Assembly: GCA_021014325.1 (NCBI GenBank)
Contig: CM037462.1
Coordinates: 16,636,135 to 16,700,134 of the forward strand
Source of the DNA: Plazaster borealis
Taxonomy: Eukaryota > Echinodermata > Asteroidea > Forcipulatida > Labidiasteridae
DNA: 64,000 bases
Reading direction: 5' to 3'
The notes beneath the pieces are model-generated. The model had not been told where the DNA came from. It did no database searches and saw only the letters and a list, made by a program, of their open reading frames with translations. Of the stretch, positions 11,979 to 22,500 are shown in pieces (position 1 is the first letter of the stretch; each line of letters opens with the position of its first letter). Position numbers and translations under genes: made by a program.

Positions 11979-12788
11979 CTAAAATCGACGCCCGCCTCCT
12001 CTTGGTTTCCCGCGCGAGGCGTGGTAGTTGGCGCGCTTTTCCTCGTCGAGTTCATCAGCTGCTGCTTCCTCCATGGCGAGATCTTCGTCTGACTTTGTGT
12101 ACCGGCGGAATCCACTACCCCTGACCTTGCTACGGGCGTGGTAGTTGGCTCTTTTTTCTTCATCCAGTTCATCAGCAGGGCCACCCTCCAATGCTTCGAG
12201 ATCTTCGTCTGACTTTGTGTACCTGCGGAATCCACTACCCCTAACCTTGCCCCCGCGGGCGTGGTAGTTGGCTCTTTTCTCCTCGTCCATATCCTCCAAC
12301 CCCGCCATCTCTTCATCCCCATCGGACTTAGTGATTCGGTTGAAGCGGTTAGGTTTACGTCCACGGCTTGTAGTGGCACGGTAATTGGCTCTCTTTTCTT
12401 CATCCATGTCCTCCAGTGCCGGAATCTCCTCTTCGTCTCCATCGGATTTGGTGTATCTACGGAACCCCTTCTTACCACCATTACGGCCTACAGAGGCGCG
12501 GTAGTTAGCCCGTTTCTCTTCGTCCATGTCTTCAAGTCCTGCTACAGCTTCGGTATCCGGGTCGGATTTAGTGACCCGACGGTATCCGGATTTCCCCCTG
12601 GAACGTTGGCGTCCGCTAGCGTAGTGGTTGGCGCGTTTATCGTCATCGTTCCCACCTCCATATAGTTGTTTTAGAACGTCGTCTACGTCGCCTTGCTCCT
12701 CGGCGTTTTCGTCATCAGCCCGGCACTGTAGCACCACTGCGGCGACTACCACTGACAGGAGAAGTAGAATCAAATCCAATCTTGCCAT
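11979..12788 (-). CDS. AN peptide-type neuropeptide precursor (six copies)
   Basis: A 269-residue secreted precursor, complete in one exon. Residues 1-24 are a signal peptide: MARLD, then a run of Leu/Val/Ala, with likely cleavage at CRA|DD. Residues 25-50 are an acidic propeptide ending NDDDKR. Six peptides follow, each released at KR and starting Ala-Asn: residues 53 (ANHYASG...), 94 (ANYRASV...), 134 (ANYRATT...), 173 (ANYHARGG...), 214 (ANYHARSK...) and 253 (ANYHASRGKPRGGGRRF, ending at the stop). Copies 1-5 run into a GFRRYTKSD-like stretch and then a Glu/Asp-rich spacer ending DEEKR. This matches the echinoderm AN peptides, which I know as multi-copy peptides with an N-terminal Ala-Asn; receptor and function are unknown to me. 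I start at the Met at 12788, not the in-frame Met 13 codons earlier, because a splice acceptor lies between them. GC content is well above the surroundings. Certain as a neuropeptide precursor; the family name is likely. Confidence 0.9.
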   Translation of the reverse strand: MARLDLILLLLSVVVAAVVLQCRADDENAEEQGDVDDVLKQLYGGGNDDDKRANHYASGRQRSRGKSGYRRVTKSDPDTEAVAGLEDMDEEKRANYRASVGRNGGKKGFRRYTKSDGDEEEIPALEDMDEEKRANYRATTSRGRKPNRFNRITKSDGDEEMAGLEDMDEEKRANYHARGGKVRGSGFRRYTKSDEDLEALEGGPADELDEEKRANYHARSKVRGSGFRRYTKSDEDLAMEEAAADELDEEKRANYHASRGKPRGGGRRF

Positions 12789-12800
12789 TGTCACTTCAAG

Positions 12801-12845
12801 CTGGAAATACAAGCACAAAGACAACAAAAAACATAATCAGTTTGC
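12801..12845 (-). promoter_or_regulatory. 3' splice site just upstream of the neuropeptide start codon
   Basis: On the minus strand the sequence reads CTGAT (branch-point-like), then a T-rich tract, then TGTATTTCCAG|CTTGAAG. The AG is at 12802-12801 and the exon begins at 12800, leaving 12 untranslated bases before the ATG. It implies at least one non-coding exon at higher coordinates and excludes the longer in-frame start. Confidence 0.75.
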
Positions 12846-12997
12846 ACCAATTTAAGTTTTTTTTAAGGGTTCACGTTACACTAATTTATAGGGCTACGTT
12901 GTATTTTTGTTTTATTATAGGACCCTTTCATCATTGGAATGCTGAGTATGCCTGTATGTAATTTCAGACACCGGTCTTTCCTTCCAGCCGTAACCTT

Positions 12998-13074
12998 GGC
13001 TATGGCGAGAGATTTGTAAGGGTTCTTATAGCAAGGCTACGGTGAGAGATTTGTAAGGGTTCTTGTATCAAGGC
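12998..13074. repeat. Two-copy 37-bp tandem duplication
   Basis: GGCTATGGCGAGAGATTTGT at 12998 recurs 37 bp later as GGCTACGGTGAGAGATTTGT. Both copies continue AAGGGTTCTT. Confidence 0.8.
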
Positions 13075-13761
13075 CTAGCGTTGAGGTGATCATTTTGAAT
13101 ATGGTACTTCAGACAGAATGTCGATCGTGATACGTATTGCTTTGCCGATGTGTTTAACCCAGCAAACAATCAGCTCATTTCAGACCATAGTAAAGATGGA
13201 AAATTAGGGCCATTGTTTCACTCGATGTATACAAAGAGGGCTTGAAAATCTCGTTGGTTAAACTCAAGCAAAAAGACGAAGACTTAACGCTTAAAATGTT
13301 TATGTTTAACAACAAAAATGTTGCAGAATTACAGCCAACCCCATTCCTCTCTAAACTCTTAAACCAAGAGTCTTGGATTTCATTCATGCTTTGGCTCCCT
13401 GTGATTGCCTGTATAGTTATGAGGGGTTGTTACGGTTCATATGACACTTTGTAGCTCTGTGCAATTTATTTTGTGTCGCGACTTATTGTAGTTTTTTTTA
13501 ATGTCGCCATTTTTTGTACTTTTATCTTTTATGAAATTTTCAGTTTTGTAGGTGCAATTTTGTGAATTGTTACCATTTGTTAATTCCACATACTTCAGCT
13601 TTGTACTGCCAATTTATTATTTTTTTTCTCAAAAAATAAATTAAAAAATGGGCCATAGAACAAAATGAATGAATGATAGAAAGAAGGAGAGATGATATAG
13701 TGAAGATCGCCTGGAAGATCTGTACCAGAACGGTCAAGGAAAGGACAATATAAAAGAGTCT
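13075..13761. other. No gene seen
   Basis: AT-rich DNA in the presumed first intron of the neuropeptide gene. Open frames are under 72 codons with no domain, including the two overlapping minus-strand ones at 13570-13807. Confidence 0.5.
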
Positions 13762-13770
13762 GACAGAGGG

Positions 13771-14048
13771 CAACCTCGTCCCCATGGTTTACTTTATTTC
13801 CAACCATGTTTACAATAGTAAACCCCGGGAGGGAAACTCCTTACTTGGACCCTGATTGGACAACGACTGGCGTACACAAGTCTAACGTAAACATATTAAG
13901 TTGTACTCATTCAGTGTTGACCATGTTCACAACCAGACTATTCTAGTTTGCATACGTATCCAAAATTGTTGGATATGCAAATGATCCAATACCAGGGTGA
14001 GAGAGCGGTCAACCTCGTAGTGCTCGACACACCTTGGAGACGAGGTTG
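13771..14048. mobile_element. Family H MITE with 9-bp target duplication (copy H1)
   Basis: 278 bp. It starts CAACCTCGTCCCCATGG and ends with CGAGGTTG. GACAGAGGG flanks it exactly on both sides (13762-13770 and 14049-14057). A second, oppositely oriented copy is at 55279-55545. A 9-bp duplication is typical of Mutator-like elements; the assignment is an inference. Confidence 0.85.
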
Positions 14049-14057
14049 GACAGAGGG

Positions 14058-16200
14058 CTACATCATGCAGTGGATGGACGATGCCTATAGGTTGGTTGGA
14101 TAGAAATTGATGAGATTTCTCGTCGATGTTTATGTGTCGGAAAGAACGAGACCTCTACTAATAATTATTGCTCCTCTTACTGCCAATTCTTAACCCAAAT
14201 TACTGAAGCAATAGGCCCCCTATCCATTAAAATTCATCACACACCATAAAGTGCCCGGTCGTCATGTTGGCATGTCACAGTCTGATAACTAATTAAGCAA
14301 ACATTTTAAATCAAATCATGTAATTATCCTTTTTACATCCAAGCTCGCGATTTAGACCTTCCCCATCAATTTGGTGAATATAAAAATAGAAGATGCCAAC
14401 TTTTTCGTTTTCTTTTTCATCAATCATCCGTCGACGGCCCTGAAACCTCCCCGGTTAATTTGTGTCCATTAAGGGTTTCTTCCACGTAACAAAACATTTG
14501 TAGATAATACATCATCGTTTAAAGCATTTTTATGTTTTTGAAGCTCTTGCATTACCTTAATTGAACTAAAATGTTCTGAGAAAATGTTGAAGTGTTAGAA
14601 GTTGCAATCAATAACAACGTGAGAGACTCCATCCAAAAGTCTCACAGGTATTTGTTGTGGAATATTTTATATTATGAAGTTTTACACTCTGTTCCCAGGG
14701 TCACCATTAGTCTCGAAAAACTTCAAAGGTAGGGTAAACACTCCAAACTTTAATGACCATAAAAACCGCAGCTGTTTATAGTATAAACTATTTTCAGAAA
14801 GTATTCCCTTCGAAGTAAAATGGTTTGGATAATTTTTAACAAAAACATTTTGATCTGAGATTCCGAGGGTCGGTGTCCGTTCGCGAATGCTGCGGCCAGA
14901 GATGCGGTTGGTACCCGACACTGTCACCCTGCCAAACACGTATGGATTCGACGTTCTTGTGAACAAAAACTGTGACAGTTTTTTGTTGCTGTTTCCTCAG
15001 CAAGTATAGAAACTATTCAGCTGAAACTTTCACTGACAACTTTTATTGTATCTTTCTATATAACTTTACCGATAAATCAGCATAACTTTGAAAAACAAAG
15101 TCTATGACCATACCTTTAGTTAGGTCAAAAGGTAATGACTTTGTGAAAACAAGTAAATGTTACAAATAGTCGTAATGAAAATTATAACTGAGTGCGCAGG
15201 TGCAATATTTGCAAATTTTGTTTCGTACCTGAAATCTTTAGGAAAATGCATTAAAAAAATCCCCAAAGAAGTGTGTGTACATTCAACTTCAAAACCGTAA
15301 GTACACATGGCTGTTTTTGTAGTTTCTCGTCATGAATTACCTGAACTATGGAAATAATTGGTCATTTCTATAAGCCCCACTGCAAATAAAGAATCCCCAA
15401 ATTATCAACAAATGTTTAACCCCTTGATCTGAACAGTTTAACATTCTTTGGTTTATTTTCCACTCACACCTTGGATCGAGAAAGGAACTTCATAAACCTG
15501 GTTTCATTTTTAACTTTATAGTTCCAAGAGTACACATTATTTACCCCCTTTACCCCTAGTTTGCCTCAGTCTACAGTCTGAGCAATATTAACCAGTGAGA
15601 CCAATATTTATTTCATTCAAATTCAGAAACTCAATTCCCAGCATGTGTGCACAGTCCGTTAATTAAATTGCCGAAAACTTCAGCAGGACCTCATTTCAAA
15701 CCAGGTTGACGTTATTGTGTTGAAAGATTGAATTAGATTCAATTAGCTTATTTGTATAGAACGAAGGAGATGTGGTTCCAACAACCCATTTTGTTTATCT
15801 AGGGGGGGGGGTAAAGCTTCTTCATTTCACTGCACTGAAATACTGACACGAAAAAGGAGGCCTATAGAAATGACTTTTACAAACAGTGACGTCGGCTTAG
15901 GCCATTGCTATGGCCGTTGACTGCAACGACAACAATGAAGAATATTGGTTCAGCGTTCAATAGCCACTGGCCGAAGTCAGTAATTTTGACACGACCTTTG
16001 TCTCGAAAAACAAAGAATCACAACTGAAGTTACTAAGTTTAATTCATTCATACGCACCTTTAAAGAAATGAAAAAGGTACATCTTGAAAGTCCTTTACAG
16101 ATATAAAACAAAAACAATTATTCTTTTGAACCTGTCACACGTGAGACTCCATAGAAAAGTTACGCACGACAGCTGTGCATTGTGCGAGCAGACGATAGTT
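14058..16200. other. No gene seen; divergent MITE remnant near 14700-14950
   Basis: At about 14770-14830 the blocks AGCTGTTTATAGTATAAACT and CTTCGAAGTAAAATGG resemble the shared arm of families A and C, suggesting an old relative. The 94-codon minus-strand frame there is part of it. Elsewhere I see no ORF or repeat ends. Confidence 0.4.
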
Positions 16201-16202
16201 TT

Positions 16203-16585
16203 TATAAAAGGCGCGAAAAACAAAACGAACTTTCTTGAATAGGCTCATGTGACTGTGTACTGACCGCAACACACACATATTGCACTATTCTTCACTTGGG
16301 TTGTGTCGTGTTTTGTGCTCTCTTTGGATCCCCAAAATGACGTGAAAACTGAGGATTTAACCCGGAATTAAGCCATCACATCACATTAAATAACTATAGC
16401 TGTGTGGTCGTCACAAGCAAGGAATGCTGGGCTCGTTGCTTACATGACGACAATTTTGTGTGAAGTTGTGAAACGGCGAGTTGTGAAAACTGCTTCCGGA
16501 CACTTACTACAGCAAGGACCGTAGTGCGGAATATAAGTCACCCTGACCACTCCATGAGCCCATGGAACTTGAGGACAACTTCTGG
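16203..16585 (+). promoter_or_regulatory. Candidate plus-strand promoter and first exon
   Basis: A canonical TATAAAAG lies at 16203-16210. About 350 bases on, TTCTGG|GTAAGT forms a strong splice donor (GT at 16586-16587). An ATG at 16562 gives the open codons MELEDNFW that end exactly at the donor; an earlier ATG at 16554 is in another frame. I could not find a matching downstream exon, so this is a candidate only. Confidence 0.25.
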
Positions 16586-16999
16586 GTAAGTTTTACGTTT
16601 GGATGTTGTTTTAATGTGCCCGGGGTTTCTATGAAAACTGTAGGGCCCAATTAACTGTCTTAAGGTGAAAAGAATGCGTGTAAATACCGGTATATAGCTT
16701 CAAGCTTGTGTTATTCAAAGTATACAATAAAACAAAGATGGCCGACTCTATTATGAATGCACTGACAAACATTCGCGGAATGTCTCCAAGTGCATTGTTT
16801 TCAAACGACAAATTCTGTCGTTTGTTTTCTCTTAAAAGCCACAAAACTCGACCGAATACTGCCACCCTTGCTGTAGACACTCTGAAATGTTATTTACCCT
16901 ACAGCCAACGGCGACAATGTGCCGCTATTTCAGCAGTGTACTTTTCGAAAGATTAGCCGATAATGATAAAGTGCATATTGTGCAAATGTCATGGCGTCC

Positions 17000-17136
17000 T
17001 GGGCCATTAGCCATTTTGAGATATGGTGGACACTATAGGAGTGCACTGTTTGGTTTGGGTGTATACAGACAAATTTACCTAAACCTAATAGTGTCATAGA
17101 TATGTGTCCACCATACCTCAAAATGGCTTATTGCAT
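17000..17136. mobile_element. Family I palindromic MITE (copy I2)
   Basis: GCCATTTTGAGATATGGTGG on the left is mirrored by CCACCATACCTCAAAATGGC on the right, with the family's internal GTTTGGGT and ACAAATTTACC blocks. It lacks any ORF of its own. Confidence 0.7.
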
Positions 17137-17179
17137 TATGAGTCGATGAAAACCAGCAAGAAAGGTGGGGGTCGTTTCG

Positions 17180-17241
17180 GAGGGGGTCGAGACCCCCCTC
17201 CCACCTACCCACCTACCTTCACCCGACCGGTCGGGTGAAGG
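17180..17241. repeat. Two adjacent GC-rich palindromes
   Basis: GAGGGGGTCGAGACCCCCCTC is close to a perfect palindrome. About 15 bases later CCTTCACCCGACC is followed directly by its exact complement (17216-17241, 26 bp). Both could form stable hairpins. Confidence 0.75.
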
Positions 17242-17737
17242 CCCCTCAAACAACACCCACAACAAAACTGAGTTCTTGGAGAGTGAATATTGGTCCTGTG
17301 CTCACAGTTGGCCAATAAAAATTACACCACCATCTTTTTTTTGTTTTATAGCAAACTTTGCTGGACAACTCTCCACACTACAATATGTATGTTTTCTTGC
17401 GGTAACGTATTTGATACTTTTGGGAATTAGTCAATGATTGGCCCCCCCACCCTCTTCAAACAGTTGTTTGTACCTCATTTGCCCATCCCCACCAAAAAAC
17501 CAATGAATACATAAATACATAAATAATAAATATATATACAATTTTAACTAAAAAACCGACAGTGGTGACGCCGCTGGTTATGATATGATAATTATAAATA
17601 AGGAAGATAATAGAAAGATAACATTGTACATTACTCCCAAGTGACATAATTAGATGCAGGCAATATCAACTCGAATTGAATTAACAGACGAATGGATTTT
17701 TTAAACAGATTGTCCCTGTATGAGATATACTGTGGCT
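17242..17737. other. No gene seen
   Basis: AT-rich spacer with an ATAAATA-type run near 17515-17540. Open frames are short and featureless. Confidence 0.5.
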
Positions 17738-17880
17738 CAGGCCGTATCCGGATTGGCGGCTGCGGTTAATACGGCCGCGACTGTTGCTAAGGGTGTTGCT
17801 AAAGGCGTCATACCTCAACGCACGAAGACGCGGAAATCTAGCCGTAGCCGTAGCTGTAGCTACCTATTCGGACACGGCTG
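17738..17880. mobile_element. Palindromic element related in design to family K (K3)
   Basis: CAGGCCGTATCCGGATTGGC on the left is mirrored by the complement of the right end, CAGCCGTGTCCGAATAGG, followed by mirrored GGCTGCGG / CTACGGCTACGG stretches. It is GC-rich in AT-rich surroundings and has no ORF. Confidence 0.5.
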
Positions 17881-18597
17881 TTAAAGTGATATTTAAGCCA
17901 AACTTAAGGATATAGCGCCCTCATTATTTTAAAGTTGAAACGTTTTTATATAAGAATTAAGGAAATGTGTAAGATTGCTGGTACATCATTGTGTTTGTGT
18001 ATAATGTACACGATCACGTTTTAAAAGTGTATGCTCTGATAAGAGATGGTCGATAGATGTGGATACTGAATAGTGCAGATAATAGCTAACATATAGCGAA
18101 CAACCGTGCATGTTTAATTTATGTAAAGGTTAATGTGTTAAAGTATTTCCAGAGATCTATTATGCATTGTGATTCAGCTCTGTGATTCACCCCCTCTCTG
18201 ATTACAGCATCAAAATATTGGAAATTGCGTCTACCCGGCAAAACAAGGCAAAGTGTTCTGTACAAACCAGTTCATCCCAAACCTAAATACAGCTCCCATC
18301 ACCGTCAGGTTTTAATGTATTTGTCAAGCACCAATTTATTTGGATTGCTTGCTGATATATCGCGACATCGTATTGAAAGTACCGGTAAGCATTGACCACG
18401 GTGCTGTCCGCGCAAAGCGTCACGGGCCGTGCCGTCGCGTACACACCCTTGAAATTCGGTTAAGGAGTGCGCCATGAAAAATTCATGTGGGTTATCTTCG
18501 GGGAAAAGCAATACGATACCTTGAACAATCGATATAGATGCAAACGAAAGACGAATGACACGTCATTCAAATAGGTCGATGTGCTTGGGATACTCAT
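17881..18597. other. No gene seen
   Basis: AT-rich to mixed sequence with no ORF above 68 codons and no repeat ends recognised. Confidence 0.5.
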
Positions 18598-18800
18598 TAG
18601 TGAAGTCTCATGTCCGGGGAAAGGAAGGGGTTAGAGAGTTGGAGAAGTATAGTGGGGTAGGGTGGTGGGGGAAGGGGGGGCTTTGAAAGTACTTTAGGTC
18701 GGTGTGATAAAGATGGTTAGTGACGTATCGTGTCCGGGAGGGTGAAGGGGGCAGGGGGATAAGTGGGAGGAGGTAAAGGGTTAGAGGAAGGGGGCCTTGG
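18598..18800 (+). repeat. G-rich imperfect duplication
   Basis: TAGTGAAGTCTCATGTCCGG near 18598 recurs about 120 bp later as TAGTGACGTATCGTGTCCGG. Each copy leads into a run of GGGG clusters (GGTGGGGGAAGGGGGGG; GGGGGCAGGGGG) able to form G-quadruplexes. Confidence 0.6.
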
Positions 18801-19462
18801 ACGGTTTTCTAAACATATAGAAAACATGTCATTTTATACCTTTCCGCTACGTGCATATAGGATGTTTAGCTTGCTGTACACGACTTGCCTTTTCAATAAA
18901 TTCACGGTTATTTATCTTTCATTAGTGCAATAAAAACGCATACTTTAAATATATAATTATGGTTGCACTCGACTTGCCCCAAATAATTTTGTATAGTGAT
19001 TTAACAGTGATTTTTTTCACCACGTGCATAATTCAGACGTGGAGACCGATGAATTGGTATGCCTATGGTTAAGATCACAGGCATTCGTTTTAACGCATGG
19101 CAAGCGTGGTAGGCTTTTTGATAATTATTTTAAAGGGAAAGTACAACGTTATGTTTTGAAAGAGTAAATCAAATCCCATCATGAGGACTTCGGTAAACAC
19201 AACCAATCTATGAAATGTCATCCGGCTTTGTCATTGATTTTGTGTACGTTTGGTGTTGGGCTTATTTCAACTTGCCAAAGCAACGGTGAATTATGGTGCC
19301 TTCATACACTCTACTATGACAGACTGAGTATTTCTCTCGAAGATTGATACTGGTATTAACTTCATAATCAGTTAACTTTTAGATTGAAATGTATCATTTT
19401 GTAATCGATTTAACCAAACCGTACTTCGTCTTTAATAGCAGCCCAAAAAAGCGCAAATTCAG
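18801..19462. other. No gene seen
   Basis: AT-rich spacer without notable ORFs or repeat ends. Confidence 0.5.
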
Positions 19463-19579
19463 GGGCCAATTTCATGGCTCTGCTTGCCATGGAATTCTTT
19501 GCTTACGGCGCAGAATGTGCTTTACAGGGCGCCGTAAGCGCAGAATTCCGCGGTAAGCCAAGCCATGAAACTGGACCCC
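19463..19579. mobile_element. Family G-type short palindromic element (G4)
   Basis: GGGCCAATTTCATGGCTCTG on the left and the complement of the right end, GGGGTCCAGTTTCATGGCTT, form the ends. The middle GCTTACGGCGC...GCGCCGTAAGC is a further stem. A close relative is at 47368-47494. Confidence 0.65.
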
Positions 19580-22500
19580 ATGTCCAGTACAGTCACGTGA
19601 TGAAAAAATTATTGCCACGGTGTTATTAGTTAACTTTCCTTGTCTGGATTAGCACTTTGTTTATGACAGCTACTGTTAAAATTGACGTCAGTTTTGAACG
19701 GCGACGAAAACGCTGACATTGTCCACTGCAACTTGATATGGATCGAAATGTCCCGCCTATCGATCGCTCACCTCCTTCAGTTGTATGGGTTCTGGGCCGC
19801 CTGGAATCAGGCATCCTCGGATGACACGATAAAATGTCGCTCGTGGTGATGTTAACTGATTTTCACGGCGCGCCAAAACAAACGAAGAGCCGCCAATCAT
19901 TGTAGATGCTGTCAACAAGACGGGCATCGGACACGTCTTGCGCCGGTAGACAGGTGTCTTCGTGAGTTCTCACGAGAATTTTGCACGAGAAGCTGTTGAT
20001 AGAGACACCCATTTTTAACTTCCTCTATTTAAAAATTAAACAAAACGTTTGACACCATTAGCAAAAGAACGCCTTTAAAAAAAACCCTTAATGTTGCACC
20101 AAAGTTATACCCCAGTCTCACTGTGAGGTTGAACGGCTTTTATGTACTCTAAATGTTATAAGCGGACCTTAAACTATTGTAAGTTTTGCGTGGAATCTAA
20201 AGACAGACACTGTTTTAGTAGCATCGTGTAATAAATAGCTATTAATATCATATTTTTCCCATCTACAATATTACTCAAGAACTTCCTCGACGCCACAAAC
20301 GGCCTATAATTTTCCTAACTCGTCGACGTTATCTCGACCTTTCGCCCCCCGTTAAGTGGCTGTCCTCAGATTGGCACTGATCCGACATTACTCCGGTCAG
20401 CCAACGAGCGTCGTACTACTCGGTCAGTAAAGTGCAATGAATGGTCGGACAGCCGTGAGCAGGTTAGAGAAACTCTTACCGATTTGTCGGAAGGCATTTT
20501 TTGAAATGTTGAGTGGCATGGCTTGAAATTAACACTGGACCACAGGCCCGAGAGTGATTTTAGCATCGGGCCAGTAAACTCATGAACAACAAGTCAGACG
20601 GTCTTGTATTTCTCAACTGAAAAATAATACCTCACTGTGTAATCTCTTTGACAATTTTTTTAGGTTAAGATGTTGACTTTAATATTGATAAATATCTTTC
20701 AATTCTTCTGAGCATCGAATGTATCGGAGCAAGCGCCATGAGCACTTTTGTGGATACCGGCGCTATACAAGGCGTCATTATTATTAATTACTGACCAATA
20801 TGAAACAAATTTGATCAATCTTGTATTTAGGCTTGTTCAAATAAAACAAGTTTATGTGTTAAACTGTCTAAAATATTTCCCCATTTGATCTTGGTCTTGT
20901 GACAAAAATTCTGGTTCAAATGTTGAGCTCAAAGCCCTGTGGTCTTGTGGATTTTGCCTCTAAATTCGAGCCCTGGAGTGATGCTGTTGTCCAAACGAAA
21001 ACCTCCCCCCCCGTGTTCATTTAAAAAATGAAAATCAGCTATAGTTCGATTTTTAATTCGTCACGATGACTCGAGGTGCCATTAGAAATGGAAAAAATGT
21101 GTTCAAATATTGTTTAGTCCCAGCCAAAGTACGCCTATCTGAGCTGCTGAGCCTTTTGGTCAATATTAACGCGTGACAAATATTTAGTATTCATTGTATC
21201 TAGGTCGTTTTCTGAAATAAGTGATCACATGGTCCTTGGCCAATCACTGGGGCAGCTGCATCACCACTTTACACGGCACTCTACTCTACTTTATGCTCCT
21301 CACTTAATTCATCTGGGATCGTACAATTTTCTGAGATATATTTAGCTTCAGAGGGTGTCTGAGGTTTTATTTTATGTTGTGGAACTTATAAGGGATGCAA
21401 AGGCGATGAGCCCTTATCTACATCCTGCAGGACTCGCACCATTTATTTTAAGGGGGGGGGGGTTGTCAAAAATTGCTATTGGTGTTAAAGTTATCCCGGT
21501 CATGTTTCAAATCAAAGGGCTATTAAAACAGAAACAGTTTTACTAGCATGTTTAATTTACCGTTGTAATGACGGCTATTTACTCCATGGATATTGACCGT
21601 TTAAGTGGAATACTAATGAGATCAAACTTGTCTCTAAGTTGTACCACTCGCGGGCATTGTCAAGTGCCGTTGCCATCTCAGTGCCATTAAACGTAAGAAG
21701 GGGCCAGACTGTTTTCCCTTCCAGCCTCGTTTTGGTTGCTCGGTGCCTCAAAGTCCTTGTTGTAAAATTAGAAGGTTTACAAGGTTTAGATTTCTAGTCG
21801 AATTCTCCACTGTTTTCTAGATGGCCCATAGTAATAAAAAAGCTCTCGGTATTTTGTTCATAAGACACATCATGGTTTGACAGCATTTCAAACCATCGAT
21901 TGATGTGTCAATACAATAAAAATGACCGTCAACTGCCGTCGTTTAAAGTCTTTTGCTATATTCGCCACCAATGGTAAGGATCAGAGACAGTGTAAATTAA
22001 TTATTTCTATAAACCATGAGAGACGATTCTACTTGCGAGCAAACTATCCATTTGTTTGTTCTACAAACATTACCAATAATCATTTCCTCGTGTAAAGTAT
22101 TAAGTAAACACTCTTTAGTGCAAACCCATGGATGCTTCAGACGATGATAACTGTAAATATATTGCCCGAGGAATCGGGTTTATTAAAAGCAGCGGTGGAT
22201 ATATGCAAACTTTCAGCCACGACACTGTTTCCCTTCCTGGTTCGTCTCTTCGCCAGCGGTGGAGCGGTTTGCAGACACGGTACAGTTGTTTCCGAAGTGT
22301 TAAACCAACACAAAGAGAAGGCCTAGAAACGCACCGCATCTCTCTGAGCGGTTTTTAGTTTCAACACTGCGCACCATCTGAGACTCTATCTATCGCGCCC
22401 GACTGTCCCATTAATGGAAATTACCCCGCTAGAGAGATATCGAAGATGGCAATATTTAGACGGGATGAAATCTAGCATGTTTGGGGGAAAACTCGAGAAA

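Noticed and set aside
11972..12481. 169-codon frame on the same strand in another phase of the neuropeptide gene
   Set aside because: It is a shadow of the repeated coding units; its periodic KKEPTTTP-like pattern is produced by the KRANYHA repeats read out of frame.
12261..12665. 134-codon plus-strand frame
   Set aside because: It is antisense to the repetitive precursor and open only because of its codon bias.
12789..12827. Longer in-frame start of the neuropeptide ORF (13 extra residues)
   Set aside because: A strong splice acceptor lies between the two Met codons, and the second Met is followed directly by a good signal peptide.
22128..22358. 76-codon frame starting MDASDDDNCKYIARG
   Set aside because: Weak start context, overlapping open frames on both strands, and no donor or acceptor nearby.
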